DNA of 64,000 nt from Sulfurimonas lithotrophica (GTDB taxonomy: Bacteria > Campylobacterota > Campylobacteria > Campylobacterales > Sulfurimonadaceae). The position numbers were made by a program, and so were the translations under genes. The notes below the pieces were generated by a model. It did not search any database and was not told the DNA's origin. It worked only from the letters and a program-made list of their open reading frames with translations. This document shows, piece by piece, positions 45,349 through 54,182 of the stretch. Each line of letters opens with the position of its first letter. The stretch's first letter is position 1. The DNA is taken from positions 1,364,001-1,428,000 of the forward strand of contig NZ_CP043617.1 in NCBI RefSeq assembly GCF_009258225.1, in the 5' to 3' direction.

Positions 45349-45417
45349 GCCTAACAAATCAGAGGAGCCAATAAATTACTCTGCAGGCAATTCATTGGCT
45401 CATTTTAAACGTTATCA
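45349..45417 (+). other. attC-like recombination site 2 (short form)
   Basis: GCCTAAC (45349-45355) fits the R'' consensus RYYYAAC. GAGCCAAT (45365-45372) and ATTGGCTC (45394-45401) form the inner L-type stem, and GTTATCA (45411-45417) gives the GTT crossover triplet. The 69-base length is typical of attC. The distal half of GTTATCA departs from GTTRRRY, which is expected if bases after the crossover come from the chromosomal target. It starts 30 bases after the SH3 gene stop. Confidence 0.65.
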
Positions 45418-45449
45418 CTAGAAAAGTATTCAAATATCAAAAGTTAAAA

Positions 45450-45477
45450 TTCCTAAAAACTCTAAAGTTTTTTGGAA
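45450..45477. terminator. Hairpin between the cassette and the convergent DUF2018 gene
   Basis: TTCCTAAAAACT and AGTTTTTTGGAA pair over 12 bases with one mismatch and a four-base loop. T and A runs in the arms could serve termination in both directions. It ends eight bases before the stop of the minus-strand gene. Confidence 0.5.
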
Positions 45478-45485
45478 CTAATAAC

Positions 45486-45782
45486 TTAGTCGTTAACACG
45501 CTCTAATAAACTGCTAGCTAACTCCATATATACATTTTTTTTCATATGTTCAACTTCTGCAGAATTTTCTAAAACATAAGTTCTTATCATGTTGTCTATA
45601 TTTTCTATACCGTTACTCTCGGCTAATATAGCTTCCATTACGGCTATTTTTTCAACTATATTGTCAAACTCATCTTCAGCTAAATCTTTACTTACTTGGT
45701 TGTGAAAATCCCAGTATTTTGACTTTGGCGTACCGCCAAAAATATTATCTTCATCTTCTAATAGTGCTTCAAATTTTGCCAT
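45486..45782 (-). CDS. DUF2018-family protein (HP0242-like)
   Basis: This 98-residue helical protein matches the pattern of Helicobacter HP0242/DUF2018: an FxGxPKSKYWDF opening, then KDLAEDEFDNIVEKIAVMEAIL and a C-terminal helix. HP0242 is known as an intertwined, knotted-type homodimer; its cellular role is unknown. The identification rests on a remembered pattern. It is transcribed downstream of recR, 51 bases away. Confidence 0.7.
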   Translation of the reverse strand: MAKFEALLEDEDNIFGGTPKSKYWDFHNQVSKDLAEDEFDNIVEKIAVMEAILAESNGIENIDNMIRTYVLENSAEVEHMKKNVYMELASSLLERVND

Positions 45783-45833
45783 TATATATTCCTTAGTTTT
45801 TTAATTAGAGAATTTTATCTTCTCTTACTTGTT

Positions 45834-46403
45834 TTAAACTTTAACTCTTGTCTCTAGTGCTCTTGTTAAAGACAATATGTCTATATTTTCCAAACTAACG
45901 CCTGTGGGTACACCCTGAGCTATTTTAGAGAAGTTAATATTATACTTTTGTAGCTTATCTTCTATATACAAAATAACTGCATCGTTAGAAATAGACGGAG
46001 TGATCGCAAATACAATCTCTTTTACACCGTTTTTTACAATTTTTTCCAGATGCTCAATACTTAGATTTTCTAATGAATCAAGCACAAAGTATTTTCCATC
46101 AAAAAGTCCGTTTTCTTCAAGAAGCAAGATATCCTTTGCACTCTCAACTATACAAAGCAGTGATTCATCCCTACTCTCATCACAACATATAAAACAAAGT
46201 TCGTCTTCACTCATACCGCCGCAATTGTTACACTTTCTCAATGATCCAAGTGCATCTTCTATTGCATGAGATATTTGAATACCCGTATATGAATCGTTCA
46301 TAACCATATAGTATGCAAGTCTTGTAGCAGATTTTTTACCGATAGTAGGTAGTGCTTCAAGAGCTTCTACTAAACGGTTAAACTTTTCTAAAGAGCCTAT
46401 CAC
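45834..46403 (-). CDS. recR: Recombination mediator RecR
   Basis: This DNA-repair protein acts with RecO/RecF to load RecA at gaps. The 189 residues have an N-terminal helix-hairpin-helix (EALPTIGKKSATRLAYYMV), a four-Cys zinc site (CNNCGGMSEDELCFICC) and a Toprim domain (LCIVESAKDILLLEENG). It overlaps mltA by four bases. Confidence 0.95.
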   Translation of the reverse strand: MIGSLEKFNRLVEALEALPTIGKKSATRLAYYMVMNDSYTGIQISHAIEDALGSLRKCNNCGGMSEDELCFICCDESRDESLLCIVESAKDILLLEENGLFDGKYFVLDSLENLSIEHLEKIVKNGVKEIVFAITPSISNDAVILYIEDKLQKYNINFSKIAQGVPTGVSLENIDILSLTRALETRVKV

Positions 46404-47491
46404 ATATCACCTTTTGGTAAAAATATCCAAAGCTTTAACGGGGCTTTTAATCTTCCTGCTACACTTCTTGCATCATCTCCAAAACCAAGGAACATATCTG
46501 CACGTATCTCACCTTTTATCGCCCCACCCGTGTCTTGAGCCTGAACAATATGAGAAAACTTTGTAGCATTTTGTTCTGCAGAACAATAAAGCATACTACC
46601 TAAGGGTATATATCTTTTATCTACGGCTATTGAGCGTCTAGGTGTCAATTCAAGTCCAAGTGAACCTGTTGCAGGCTGTTCTTTTTGTTTAAAAAACACA
46701 AGAGAATCATTATAATTTAAAACTTCCTCTACTCTATCCGGATTTTCTCTAAACCATTTACGAATAGATTGAAGTGAGATATTTTCTAAAGGTATTTCAC
46801 CTTTGTCAACTAAATATTTACCTATAGATTTATATTTATGTCCGTTTTGATTGTCATACCCTATAAAGATTGTTTCATTGTTATCTAAAAGTACACGACC
46901 GGAACCTTGAACTTCTAAAAAGAAGAGATCTATTTTATTATCCACATAACAAATCACATCTGCTTCTATAACATCCTTAGAACTCTCTTTACGTGTATAA
47001 TAAGGCACTATTTTGTTATCTTGCAGACGACCTCTAAGTCTATAATGTTTCAAATCAGGATAAATAGAGCTAAGATCCACCGTAATTAAATCTTTTGGAG
47101 TTTCATATACAGGATAAATATATTGGTCATGTTTTGTGAGCGATCCTCTTAAGTAAGGCTCATAATATCCTGTTAGCAATCCTTCTTCTTCTCCCTCTTG
47201 AGTGTGTATCTCAAAAGGTAAAAAATTAGATATAAAAAACTCTCTTGCATCCTCAACATTCTCGGCTTTACTACACAAGTCTTTATAGATTTTTTTTGTT
47301 CTACCGCTCTTACAGCTATCTTTAAAACCTCTCAAAGCTAGATCATAATCTTCATCTTCCCAGTCTGGCAGATTCTCAAATTCCGTGCAAACAAGATTTG
47401 TTTTTGGTAGAGACTGAATCTTTACATACTCTTTTGTACTACAACCTATAAATATTAATAATATTACTAAAAAATTAACTATATACTTCAT
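46400..47491 (-). CDS. mltA: Membrane-bound lytic murein transglycosylase A (MltA)
   Basis: This lipoprotein cleaves peptidoglycan glycan strands. It has 363 residues with a lipobox near residue 17 (LLIFIGCS), the MltA-specific insert with GLLTGYYEPYLRG and FFLEVQGSGRVLL, and a C-terminal 3D domain with TPRRSIAVDKRYIPLGSMLYC and QAQDTGGAIKGEIRADMFLGFG, whose Asp residues are catalytic. A TATAAT box lies only seven bases before the ATG, which suggests a leaderless transcript. Confidence 0.93.
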   Translation of the reverse strand: MKYIVNFLVILLIFIGCSTKEYVKIQSLPKTNLVCTEFENLPDWEDEDYDLALRGFKDSCKSGRTKKIYKDLCSKAENVEDAREFFISNFLPFEIHTQEGEEEGLLTGYYEPYLRGSLTKHDQYIYPVYETPKDLITVDLSSIYPDLKHYRLRGRLQDNKIVPYYTRKESSKDVIEADVICYVDNKIDLFFLEVQGSGRVLLDNNETIFIGYDNQNGHKYKSIGKYLVDKGEIPLENISLQSIRKWFRENPDRVEEVLNYNDSLVFFKQKEQPATGSLGLELTPRRSIAVDKRYIPLGSMLYCSAEQNATKFSHIVQAQDTGGAIKGEIRADMFLGFGDDARSVAGRLKAPLKLWIFLPKGDM

Positions 47492-47498
47492 AATTGCG

Positions 47499-47504
47499 AT
47501 TATA
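47499..47504 (-). promoter_or_regulatory. -10 box for mltA, seven bases from its start codon
   Basis: On the minus strand TGTATAAT is followed by seven bases and then the mltA ATG, placing transcript initiation at the start codon. There is no ribosome binding site in the gap. Confidence 0.45.
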
Positions 47505-47525
47505 CAAAGATTAAATTAAAATGGG

Positions 47526-47531
47526 TATAAT
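47526..47531 (+). promoter_or_regulatory. -10 box for dnaJ
   Basis: GGTATAAT lies 32 bases before the dnaJ ATG, divergent from the mltA box and 21 bases from it. ATAGGA follows as ribosome binding site. Confidence 0.5.
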
Positions 47532-47563
47532 TGCGAAAAATTTAAATAGGATATGATGTATTT

Positions 47564-48691
47564 ATGGAAGAAATGAGTTATTATGAAATACTTGAAATAA
47601 GCACAACTGCAGATAAAAGTACGATTAAAAAAGCATACAGAAAACTAGCAAAAGAATATCATCCCGACAAAAATCCGGGTGATAAGGAAGCTGAACATAA
47701 ATTCAAACTTTGTAATGAAGCTTACCAATGTTTAAGTGATGACAAACAAAGAAGTATCTATGACCGTTACGGTAAAGAAGGTTTGCAGGGTATGGGCGGT
47801 GGTCGCTCATCCGGCATGGGTGGTTTTGATGATCTTGGTTCAATCTTTGAAGAGATGTTTAACGGTTTTGGAGGGAGAAGTTCACGCAGACGCCAAAACC
47901 CTGCCGATATGGATAAATATCAACTCGATATGAACATAAATATGTCTCTATCTTTTCATGAAGCCGTTTTTGGATGTGAAAAAGAGGTTACGTTTAACTA
48001 TAAAGATGCCTGTAAACCTTGTAAAGGAACAGGAGCAAAAGACGCTAAACTATCTACTTGTAAACAGTGTGGAGGTCAAGGTCAAGTTCATATGCAACAA
48101 GGCTTTATGACATTTTCTCAAACTTGTCCTGCTTGTAACGGTAGCGGAAGTGCACCAAGTGAGCCGTGTCCAAGTTGTAAAGGAAGCGGGTATGAAGAAA
48201 AAAGAGGTAGTGTTACACTAAAAGTTCCAAAAGGTATAGACGACGGTAACCGTTTAAGAGTTTCAGGTAAAGGTAACATAGGTAAACGTGGAAACCGCGG
48301 TGATTTATATGTTACATTCGAGGTTAAACCTGATAAACACTTTGTAAGAGACGGAAATAATATATACATAGAGATTCCCGTATTTTTTACTCAGGCAATT
48401 ACTGGTGAAACTATTACGATTCCATCACTTACGGGTGAGCTAGAGCTCAAACTTGAAACCGGAACAAGAGATAAACAACAGTTTACTTTCCGTGGTGAAG
48501 GTATTGAAGACGTGCACGGTCATGGGAAAGGTCACTTGATTGCACAAATCAATATTACATATCCAAAAAGTTTAGATTCCAAACAAAAAGAGCTTATTGC
48601 AGAACTTCAAGAATCTTTTGGAATAGAATCAAAACCACATGAAAGTGTGCTTGATTCTGCAATAGATAAAATGAAGAGTTGGTTTAAGTAA
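47564..48691 (+). CDS. dnaJ: Chaperone protein DnaJ
   Basis: This Hsp40 co-chaperone stimulates DnaK. The 375 residues have a J domain with HPD at 33-35, a Gly/Phe-rich linker (about 75-105), a zinc-binding domain with four CxxCxGxG-type repeats ([32 protein letters not shown]) and C-terminal substrate-binding domains. A start at the in-frame ATG 47573 (MSYYEIL) is also possible. dnaK and grpE are not in the window. Confidence 0.95.
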   Translation: MEEMSYYEILEISTTADKSTIKKAYRKLAKEYHPDKNPGDKEAEHKFKLCNEAYQCLSDDKQRSIYDRYGKEGLQGMGGGRSSGMGGFDDLGSIFEEMFNGFGGRSSRRRQNPADMDKYQLDMNINMSLSFHEAVFGCEKEVTFNYKDACKPCKGTGAKDAKLSTCKQCGGQGQVHMQQGFMTFSQTCPACNGSGSAPSEPCPSCKGSGYEEKRGSVTLKVPKGIDDGNRLRVSGKGNIGKRGNRGDLYVTFEVKPDKHFVRDGNNIYIEIPVFFTQAITGETITIPSLTGELELKLETGTRDKQQFTFRGEGIEDVHGHGKGHLIAQINITYPKSLDSKQKELIAELQESFGIESKPHESVLDSAIDKMKSWFK

Positions 48692-48710
48692 AGAAATAAA
48701 AGGATTAAAC

Positions 48711-49301
48711 ATGAATAGAAAACATATAAAAGATACTTTATCAAGCTTAGCACTATCCATGTTTAGAAAAGATTTCTTTGGAATATACCATGGCTCATTA
48801 TCTGCCAAAGTCGAATCAAACCGTTTTATTATAAATACAAAAGAGGCTGTTTTTGATGCTATAGATGATTCTTCTTTAATAGAGCTTTATTTTAAAAGAG
48901 ACTATCGATGGAACCAAGCGAGTATAGACTCGACTATTCATCACAGCATCTACTCTCAAATATCGGATGCAAAATTCATATCTTTTTCAATGCCGCCTTT
49001 TACGACTGCGTATTCATTAGAACACAACGTTATAACGCCTAAAGATTATTTCGGACATAGAGATATTGGCTCTATAGAGATTGTTAAACCGGGTAACTTT
49101 GATGACTGGTATGATCGTGCGCAAAGTACCATTACACACTACTTTCAAAAAAATAAAACTAATATTATGGTTGTTAGCGGTTACGGTGTTTATTCTTATA
49201 ATAGAGATATTCACGAAATGGCTAAAAAATTAGCTATATTGGAAAAAAGCTGCAGACTTTTAATGTTAGATGAGGCAAGTAAAGATTACCGTTTTGATTA
49301 G
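48711..49301 (+). CDS. Class II aldolase/adducin-like protein
   Basis: This 196-residue protein resembles the class II aldolase/adducin fold. It shows a GSLSAKVESNRFIINTKEAVFDAI opening, HHSIYSQISDAKFISFSMPPFTTAYSLEHN in the middle (the usual metal-site region) and a C-terminal IMVVSGYGVYSYNRDIHEMAKKLAILEKSCRLL. The typical His triad is not obvious, so enzyme activity is uncertain. It overlaps the TonB gene downstream by 32 bases. Confidence 0.75.
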   Translation: MNRKHIKDTLSSLALSMFRKDFFGIYHGSLSAKVESNRFIINTKEAVFDAIDDSSLIELYFKRDYRWNQASIDSTIHHSIYSQISDAKFISFSMPPFTTAYSLEHNVITPKDYFGHRDIGSIEIVKPGNFDDWYDRAQSTITHYFQKNKTNIMVVSGYGVYSYNRDIHEMAKKLAILEKSCRLLMLDEASKDYRFD

Positions 49302-49956
49302 GCTGGTTATATATTTTATTATTATCTCACTTTTGATAATAACACCGTTCAAACTACCTCAAAAAACAAATATAGAAAAAACAAAATTAACTAGCAATTC
49401 CGTAAAAATAACTTTAGTAAACCAAGCAAAGCCAAAGCCAAAACCAAAATCGAAGCCCAAGCCTAGACCAAAACCTAAAAAAAAGCCTAAGATTAAGCCT
49501 AAAATAAAACCAAAACCACAACCAAAGCCTATTCCTAAACCTACTTTAGAACCTAAACCCGAACCTATAAAAAAGATAGAACCCAAACCCGTAAAAGAAG
49601 TATTTGAAAAAGAAGAACTTCTACCTCAAATTGAAGAAGAGATTACCGCACCTTTAGTAGATAACACGCCGGAGATTAAACAGACATATTATACTTATAT
49701 TCGTTCGGTTATCGAACAAAACAAAATATACCCTAGAAAAGCAAGACGTTTTAAGCATCAAGATGATGTTAAAATAAGCTTTTTAGTAAACTTTGACGGC
49801 AGTGCAGATGCACTTGAAATAATACAACCATCAAGATACAATACGCTTAATAAAGCCGTAGAAACAATGTTTAATAATTTAACTTTTGAACCACCGCCAA
49901 AAGAATTGGAATCTCCGATAAAAATAATTATTACAATTAATTTTAAATTAAAATAG
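49270..49956 (+). CDS. tonB: TonB-family energy transducer with Pro/Lys-rich spacer
   Basis: This second TonB has 228 residues with an N-terminal membrane anchor (about 8-25), a long PK-repeat spacer (about 55-115, PKPKPKSKPKPRPKP-type) that spans the periplasm, and a C-terminal domain (about 145-228) with IYPRKARRFKHQDDVKISFLV. The ATG at 49270 lies inside the upstream gene; a TTG at 49294 is an alternative with only eight bases of overlap. exbB and exbD follow directly, so this set is self-contained. No receptor gene adjoins it. Confidence 0.9.
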   Translation: MRQVKITVLIRLVIYFIIISLLIITPFKLPQKTNIEKTKLTSNSVKITLVNQAKPKPKPKSKPKPRPKPKKKPKIKPKIKPKPQPKPIPKPTLEPKPEPIKKIEPKPVKEVFEKEELLPQIEEEITAPLVDNTPEIKQTYYTYIRSVIEQNKIYPRKARRFKHQDDVKISFLVNFDGSADALEIIQPSRYNTLNKAVETMFNNLTFEPPPKELESPIKIIITINFKLK

Positions 49957-49965
49957 GAAAAACAG

Positions 49966-50535
49966 ATGAGTATACTAGAAATTTGGACTGAACACGATTG
50001 GGTTGTAAAAACCCTAATTATAGCTTTTTCCATAGTCATTTTAATGTCTCTTGAAAAAGTTTATCACTATATTTTATACTATAAACACAATAAACAATTA
50101 GATGAACTGACAAGTTTAAATGAGCTCGAAAATCTTGATGATGGTATGGTAAAAAAAACACTGCAGGACATTAAAGACTATCCACATGATTCAAGCTCAT
50201 TTTTAAACTCTTACATAGGCGTTAAACTTGATTTATATGAACAATATATGATGAAATATGTATCTATAATAGGCGTTATAGCGGTTCTTAGTCCTATGCT
50301 TGGATTAATCGGTACATTTATAGGTGTATGGCATGTTTTTGAAGGCGTAGCGGATATCAGTCTAAGTGATCCTTCTATAATCGCAGGTGGTATTAAAGAG
50401 GTTATCGTCGATACTATGTCGGGACTTATCGTTGCCGTTGGTTCTATGATTTTATACAAAACATTTGAGTATATCAGTATGAAAAATGTTTCAAAATTTG
50501 AAGAGAAACTTTATAAGTTAGTTAAAGATGCGTAG
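49966..50535 (+). CDS. exbB: ExbB/TolQ-family proton channel protein
   Basis: This 189-residue ExbB has three membrane helices (about 17-35, 95-120 and 138-160), with VSIIGVIAVLSPMLGLIGTFIGV and GGIKEVIVDTMSGLIVAVGSMIL in the last two. It differs clearly from the 147-residue ExbB at 2447, so the two sets are not recent duplicates. It begins nine bases after tonB and overlaps exbD by eight bases. Confidence 0.92.
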   Translation: MSILEIWTEHDWVVKTLIIAFSIVILMSLEKVYHYILYYKHNKQLDELTSLNELENLDDGMVKKTLQDIKDYPHDSSSFLNSYIGVKLDLYEQYMMKYVSIIGVIAVLSPMLGLIGTFIGVWHVFEGVADISLSDPSIIAGGIKEVIVDTMSGLIVAVGSMILYKTFEYISMKNVSKFEEKLYKLVKDA

Positions 50536-50938
50536 AAACTCAAAAAGACCATCGGTAAATCTTGATATAGCACCCGTTAATCTTATAGATTTACTCCTTA
50601 TTTTACTGATTTTTTTTATAACTACTACGACATTTTTACAGTTAAAGATGATTGATTTAAATATACCCGTATCTAGTTCTAAAAAAGTAGTTTACAAAAA
50701 AAATATAACTCATATTGTAAATATTACAAAAGATTGTAAATATTTTATAGATAAAAAAGCTGTACAAAAAGAGGAATTGGCAAAAGAATTAAACTCTATT
50801 TATAAATCAAATAAAAATTCTATTTTTCAAGTTGGGGCGGATAAAGAATCACCACATAGATGCTTTGTAGATATCTTAGATATTTTTTCTACTGAGGGGA
50901 TAGGAAATATTTCTGTCTTAACTAAAAATAAAGAATAA
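50528..50938 (+). CDS. exbD: ExbD/TolR-family protein
   Basis: This 136-residue protein has one membrane helix starting with LDIAPVNLIDLLLILLIFF, which holds the essential Asp, and a periplasmic domain. Two Cys in the periplasmic part (DCKYF and HRCF) are unusual for ExbD and could form a disulfide. It ends the TonB-ExbB-ExbD set, and its stop lies in a strong hairpin shared with the convergent bioA. Confidence 0.92.
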   Translation: MRRNSKRPSVNLDIAPVNLIDLLLILLIFFITTTTFLQLKMIDLNIPVSSSKKVVYKKNITHIVNITKDCKYFIDKKAVQKEELAKELNSIYKSNKNSIFQVGADKESPHRCFVDILDIFSTEGIGNISVLTKNKE

Positions 50939-50966
50939 GTCGTGTCTTTATACGACAGACTTATTC
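50933..50966. terminator. Bidirectional terminator between exbD and bioA
   Basis: GAATAAGTC and GACTTATTC form a nine-base outer stem and TGTC/GACA an inner stem. In the bioA direction it is followed by a T-rich stretch, TTTATTTTTAG. The exbD stop lies in its left arm. Confidence 0.6.
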
Positions 50967-50975
50967 TCTAAAGTT

Positions 50976-52274
50976 TTACCGTAAATTATTTATGGCTTCT
51001 AATGTTGTATCCATCATCTTGTCAATCTCTTCATAAGAGATGATATACGGCGGCATAAAATATACAACGTGACCCAGTGGACGGATTAAAACACCGCGTT
51101 CTAAACAATACTGATGCACCTTTAGTCCTATTCTCTGTTCAGATGAATAACCTTTAAGTTCAACTACGCTGACCATTCCCGTTTGTCTGATTTCCAAAAC
51201 GTTTTCAAGCTTTTCAAACTCTTTTAACTTCTCTAACATATACGCAGATTTTTTCTCATTCTCTTTTATAACATTTTCATTCTCAAAAATATCAAGTGTA
51301 GCATTTGCAGCAGCACAAGCTAGTGCATTTCCCGTATATGAATGCGAATGCAAAAAAGCTTTATACTCTAAATAATCACAATAAAATTTTGCATAAACAT
51401 CATTTGAAGTAAGTACAACCGATAGAGGTAAATAACCGCCCGTTATACCTTTTGAGAGCACTAAAAAATCAGGTGTTATATCTGCGTATTCACATGCAAA
51501 AAGTTTACCAGTTCTTCCAAAACCCACCATCACTTCATCGGCTATTAGATGCACATCGTATCTGTTACATATGTCACGCACAAGTTCTAAAAAATGTGGA
51601 TGATACATATGCATATACCCTGCCCCTTGAATAAGAGGTTCAAGGATTATTGCACTTATCTCGTTTGATTTTTCTCTACATAAATTTTCAAACTCTTTTG
51701 CGGCAACCTTGGCTGCATCTATACTCATATCTTTTGGTGTAGGTGTTTGCATACTTTTTATAAGCAAAGGCTCGTATGTATCTTTGTAAAGTTCTACATC
51801 ACCTACACTTAAAGCACCTATAGTCTCACCGTGGTAAGAATTTGTAAGAGATACGAATATAGGCTTATTTTTGCCGTCATTTTTATGTGCATGAAAACTC
51901 ATCTTAAGTGCTACTTCAACGGCAGACGAGCCATTATCTGCATAAAAACATTTATCTAAACCATTAGGTGTTATTTTTACCAAGCGTTCAGAAAGTTTTA
52001 TGATAGGTTCATGTGTAAAACCGGCTATTATAACGTGTTCTAAGGTATCTAATTGCTCTTTTATTTTTTGATTTATATAATCGTTTGAGTGTCCAAAAAT
52101 ATTAACCCACCAAGAACTGATGCCGTCAATAAACTTATTGCCTTCAAAATCTTCAAGCCATACGCCTTTACCGCTTTTTACAGGAGTAAGGGGCAAACTT
52201 TCATAATCTTTCATCTGAGAACACGGATGCCACAAGACATCCAAGTCTCTATTTTTTAGTTCTTCATTTTTCAT
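50976..52274 (-). CDS. bioA: Adenosylmethionine-8-amino-7-oxononanoate aminotransferase
   Basis: This PLP enzyme of biotin synthesis transfers the amino group from SAM to KAPA. The 432-residue protein has LWHPCSQMKDYESLPL and GKGVWLEDFEGNKFIDGISSWW at the N-terminus (BioA-specific), LIADEVMVGFGRTGKLFA and the PLP-Lys motif LVLSKGITGGYLPLSVV. Biotin is needed for the OadA biotinyl domain in this genome. No other bio gene is nearby. Confidence 0.93.
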   Translation of the reverse strand: MKNEELKNRDLDVLWHPCSQMKDYESLPLTPVKSGKGVWLEDFEGNKFIDGISSWWVNIFGHSNDYINQKIKEQLDTLEHVIIAGFTHEPIIKLSERLVKITPNGLDKCFYADNGSSAVEVALKMSFHAHKNDGKNKPIFVSLTNSYHGETIGALSVGDVELYKDTYEPLLIKSMQTPTPKDMSIDAAKVAAKEFENLCREKSNEISAIILEPLIQGAGYMHMYHPHFLELVRDICNRYDVHLIADEVMVGFGRTGKLFACEYADITPDFLVLSKGITGGYLPLSVVLTSNDVYAKFYCDYLEYKAFLHSHSYTGNALACAAANATLDIFENENVIKENEKKSAYMLEKLKEFEKLENVLEIRQTGMVSVVELKGYSSEQRIGLKVHQYCLERGVLIRPLGHVVYFMPPYIISYEEIDKMMDTTLEAINNLR

Positions 52275-52331
52275 CGGGCAATTATAACAACTACTCTTTA
52301 AATATAAATTTATTAAAGCTAAATATTATAT

Positions 52332-52682
52332 CTATGAATATTTTTTAAAATCGCAGTATTCTTGTGTATGTGGGATACTTACACATTTAAGCAGTCCGTA
52401 AAGTTCAAAATCTCTACCGCTTAAATCGCAAAGTTCATTTCCTTTTTCTCCTAAAAAAATAAACTTCTCGTATTTATGATCACTTTTTTTTACGTAATTT
52501 GAAAAAACAACATAAACTGCATCTTTTAAAACTGGATATTCAAGACATACTTTTTTAAATTTATCGCAATTTTTATCCACACACATTATCTCTAATATTT
52601 CTGATTGTATAGTGTTTAACAATACTTCCGGTAGTTCCGGAAGTTCAATATCTAAATGGGCATACTTTTCAATACGATTCAT
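52332..52682 (-). CDS. Hypothetical cytoplasmic protein
   Basis: I do not recognise this 116-residue acidic protein. It has no signal peptide or membrane segment and six Cys, including IMCVDKNCDKFKKVC, which might bind a metal. It precedes a 57-base gap and bioA on the same strand, so it may share the transcript. Codon use resembles the neighbours. Confidence 0.65.
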   Translation of the reverse strand: MNRIEKYAHLDIELPELPEVLLNTIQSEILEIMCVDKNCDKFKKVCLEYPVLKDAVYVVFSNYVKKSDHKYEKFIFLGEKGNELCDLSGRDFELYGLLKCVSIPHTQEYCDFKKYS

Positions 52683-52852
52683 AACATATCCTTACAGTAT
52701 AGCTATTGAAAAACATTATACTAATTCATGTTATATCCCACTTAAAAAAATAATATATAATATTCATTTAAAGTAAAAAAACTACACTTTATGAAGCTTA
52801 AAGCCTAATTTACATAAAATACACAAAAATTATATACAAGGTTTATACATAG

Positions 52853-54181
52853 ATGATTACGTGGATGCAAAGACATAAAAAATACCTTATTATTACTATT
52901 TGGATATCAACAATAGCTTTTGTTGGTGCAGGATTTGTAGGTTGGGGACAGTATTCTTACGGCGATAAAGCAGGAGCCGTAGCGAAAGTCGGGGAAATTG
53001 AAGTAAGTATGGGTGATTTACAAAAAGCTTATTCAAGACTATATAACCAGTATAACAAAATGTTCCAAGGAAACTTTGATGAAGAAAAAGCAAAAAGTTT
53101 TGGTCTTCAAAAACAAGCACTTCAACAGTTAATCGACCAGTCATTAATTTTAAATTTAGCATCTGATTATGATCTTAGCGTTAATGATGAAGAGTTACTA
53201 GATGAAATTAAGTCTCAAGAATTTTTCTTTAAAGACGGAGTGTTTTCAAAAGAGGTTTATAAAACCATGCTATCAAGAAATAATCTTACTATGAAAGATT
53301 ATGAAAAAGATGTAAAAAAACAGCTATTAATCCAAAAAGTTTTAATTCTACTTCCTGTTAAAACTAATGAAAATGAAAATAAAATTCTCTCTACTATACT
53401 TAGCATCGCAGATAAAATAGACTATAAAGTTTTAAGTGATGAACAAATCAGTATAGATACTTCCGATAAAATGTTAAAACCTTACTGGGAAGGTATGAAA
53501 CAAAACTTTATGAATGAAGTAAGCTATGATATAAACTATATAAAGCACGATGCAAATACAAGCAAAAAAGACGCTTTAAGAACATATATTGACTTTAAAA
53601 AATCAAAATTATCAACTGAAGTAAAAACTACTAAAACTACTATTAGTAAAACAACTAATCCTTTTGATGCCGATACTTTAGAAAAAATATCTAATTTAAC
53701 ACTTGCAGCACCTTTCATGAAACCTGTTGAAATAGACGGAATTTTTTATACGGTTGAACTTGTAAAAGTAAACCAAGCTACTCCAAAATCTTACGAAGAT
53801 GCTAAAGAAGAAGTAAAGTCTCTTTACGTTCAAGAACAAAAAAGAATGAAACTTCAAGAATTGGCAAACAACTCTTATGCTACATTTAAAGGTACTACTA
53901 CAAAATTTGTAACGCAAGCAGATGCCTTAGAATTAACAAAACTACACCCTGATGAAGCAAAAGATTTTCTTTCTAAACTTTTTACTAAACAAGAAAAAAG
54001 AGGATTTGTCGATATAGGTAATGGAAAGATTGTTCTTTATAACATTTTGGAACAAAAGATGCTTAATAAATCTCAACAAAGCGATACACTTGCAAAGTTG
54101 AAAAGTTCGATGTTTAGCGAAGGTTTAATTAACAATTTACAAAGCAAGTATAAAACAGAAATTTTTATAGAAGGACTGTAG
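52853..54181 (+). CDS. PpiD/SurA-like periplasmic folding factor with membrane anchor
   Basis: The 442-residue protein starts with a PpiD-type anchor (MQRHKKYLIITIWISTIAFVGAGFVG), then a SurA-N-like chaperone region (about 35-170, with KVGEIEVSMGDLQKAYSRLYNQY and QALQQLIDQSLILNLASDY). A C-terminal part follows in which a parvulin domain is reduced (FMKPVEIDGIFYTVELVKVNQA). It helps fold outer-membrane or secreted proteins. It lies one base before ftsA and is probably co-transcribed with the division genes, as in relatives. Confidence 0.85.
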   Translation: MITWMQRHKKYLIITIWISTIAFVGAGFVGWGQYSYGDKAGAVAKVGEIEVSMGDLQKAYSRLYNQYNKMFQGNFDEEKAKSFGLQKQALQQLIDQSLILNLASDYDLSVNDEELLDEIKSQEFFFKDGVFSKEVYKTMLSRNNLTMKDYEKDVKKQLLIQKVLILLPVKTNENENKILSTILSIADKIDYKVLSDEQISIDTSDKMLKPYWEGMKQNFMNEVSYDINYIKHDANTSKKDALRTYIDFKKSKLSTEVKTTKTTISKTTNPFDADTLEKISNLTLAAPFMKPVEIDGIFYTVELVKVNQATPKSYEDAKEEVKSLYVQEQKRMKLQELANNSYATFKGTTTKFVTQADALELTKLHPDEAKDFLSKLFTKQEKRGFVDIGNGKIVLYNILEQKMLNKSQQSDTLAKLKSSMFSEGLINNLQSKYKTEIFIEGL

Positions 54182-54182
54182 T

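Larger units (their letters stand above)
44585..45411 (+). mobile_element. Two tandem integron-type gene cassettes without integrase (CALIN-like)
   Basis: Three GTT crossover-type triplets (44584, 44758 and 45411) delimit an ORF-less unit of about 174 bases and an SH3-gene unit of about 653 bases. In each unit the first bases after the crossover can pair with the left core box of the attC-like site at that unit's own 3' end: TTCATC with GATGAAC, and TTAGGC with GCCTAAC. That relation is exactly what excision as a circle would require. No integrase gene or attI site is in the window. The interpretation is inference from site structure. Confidence 0.6.

Noticed and set aside
49430-49600. Repetitive DNA that might be a tandem repeat element
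   Set aside because: It encodes the Pro-Lys spacer of TonB; the repetition is at codon level within an intact frame.
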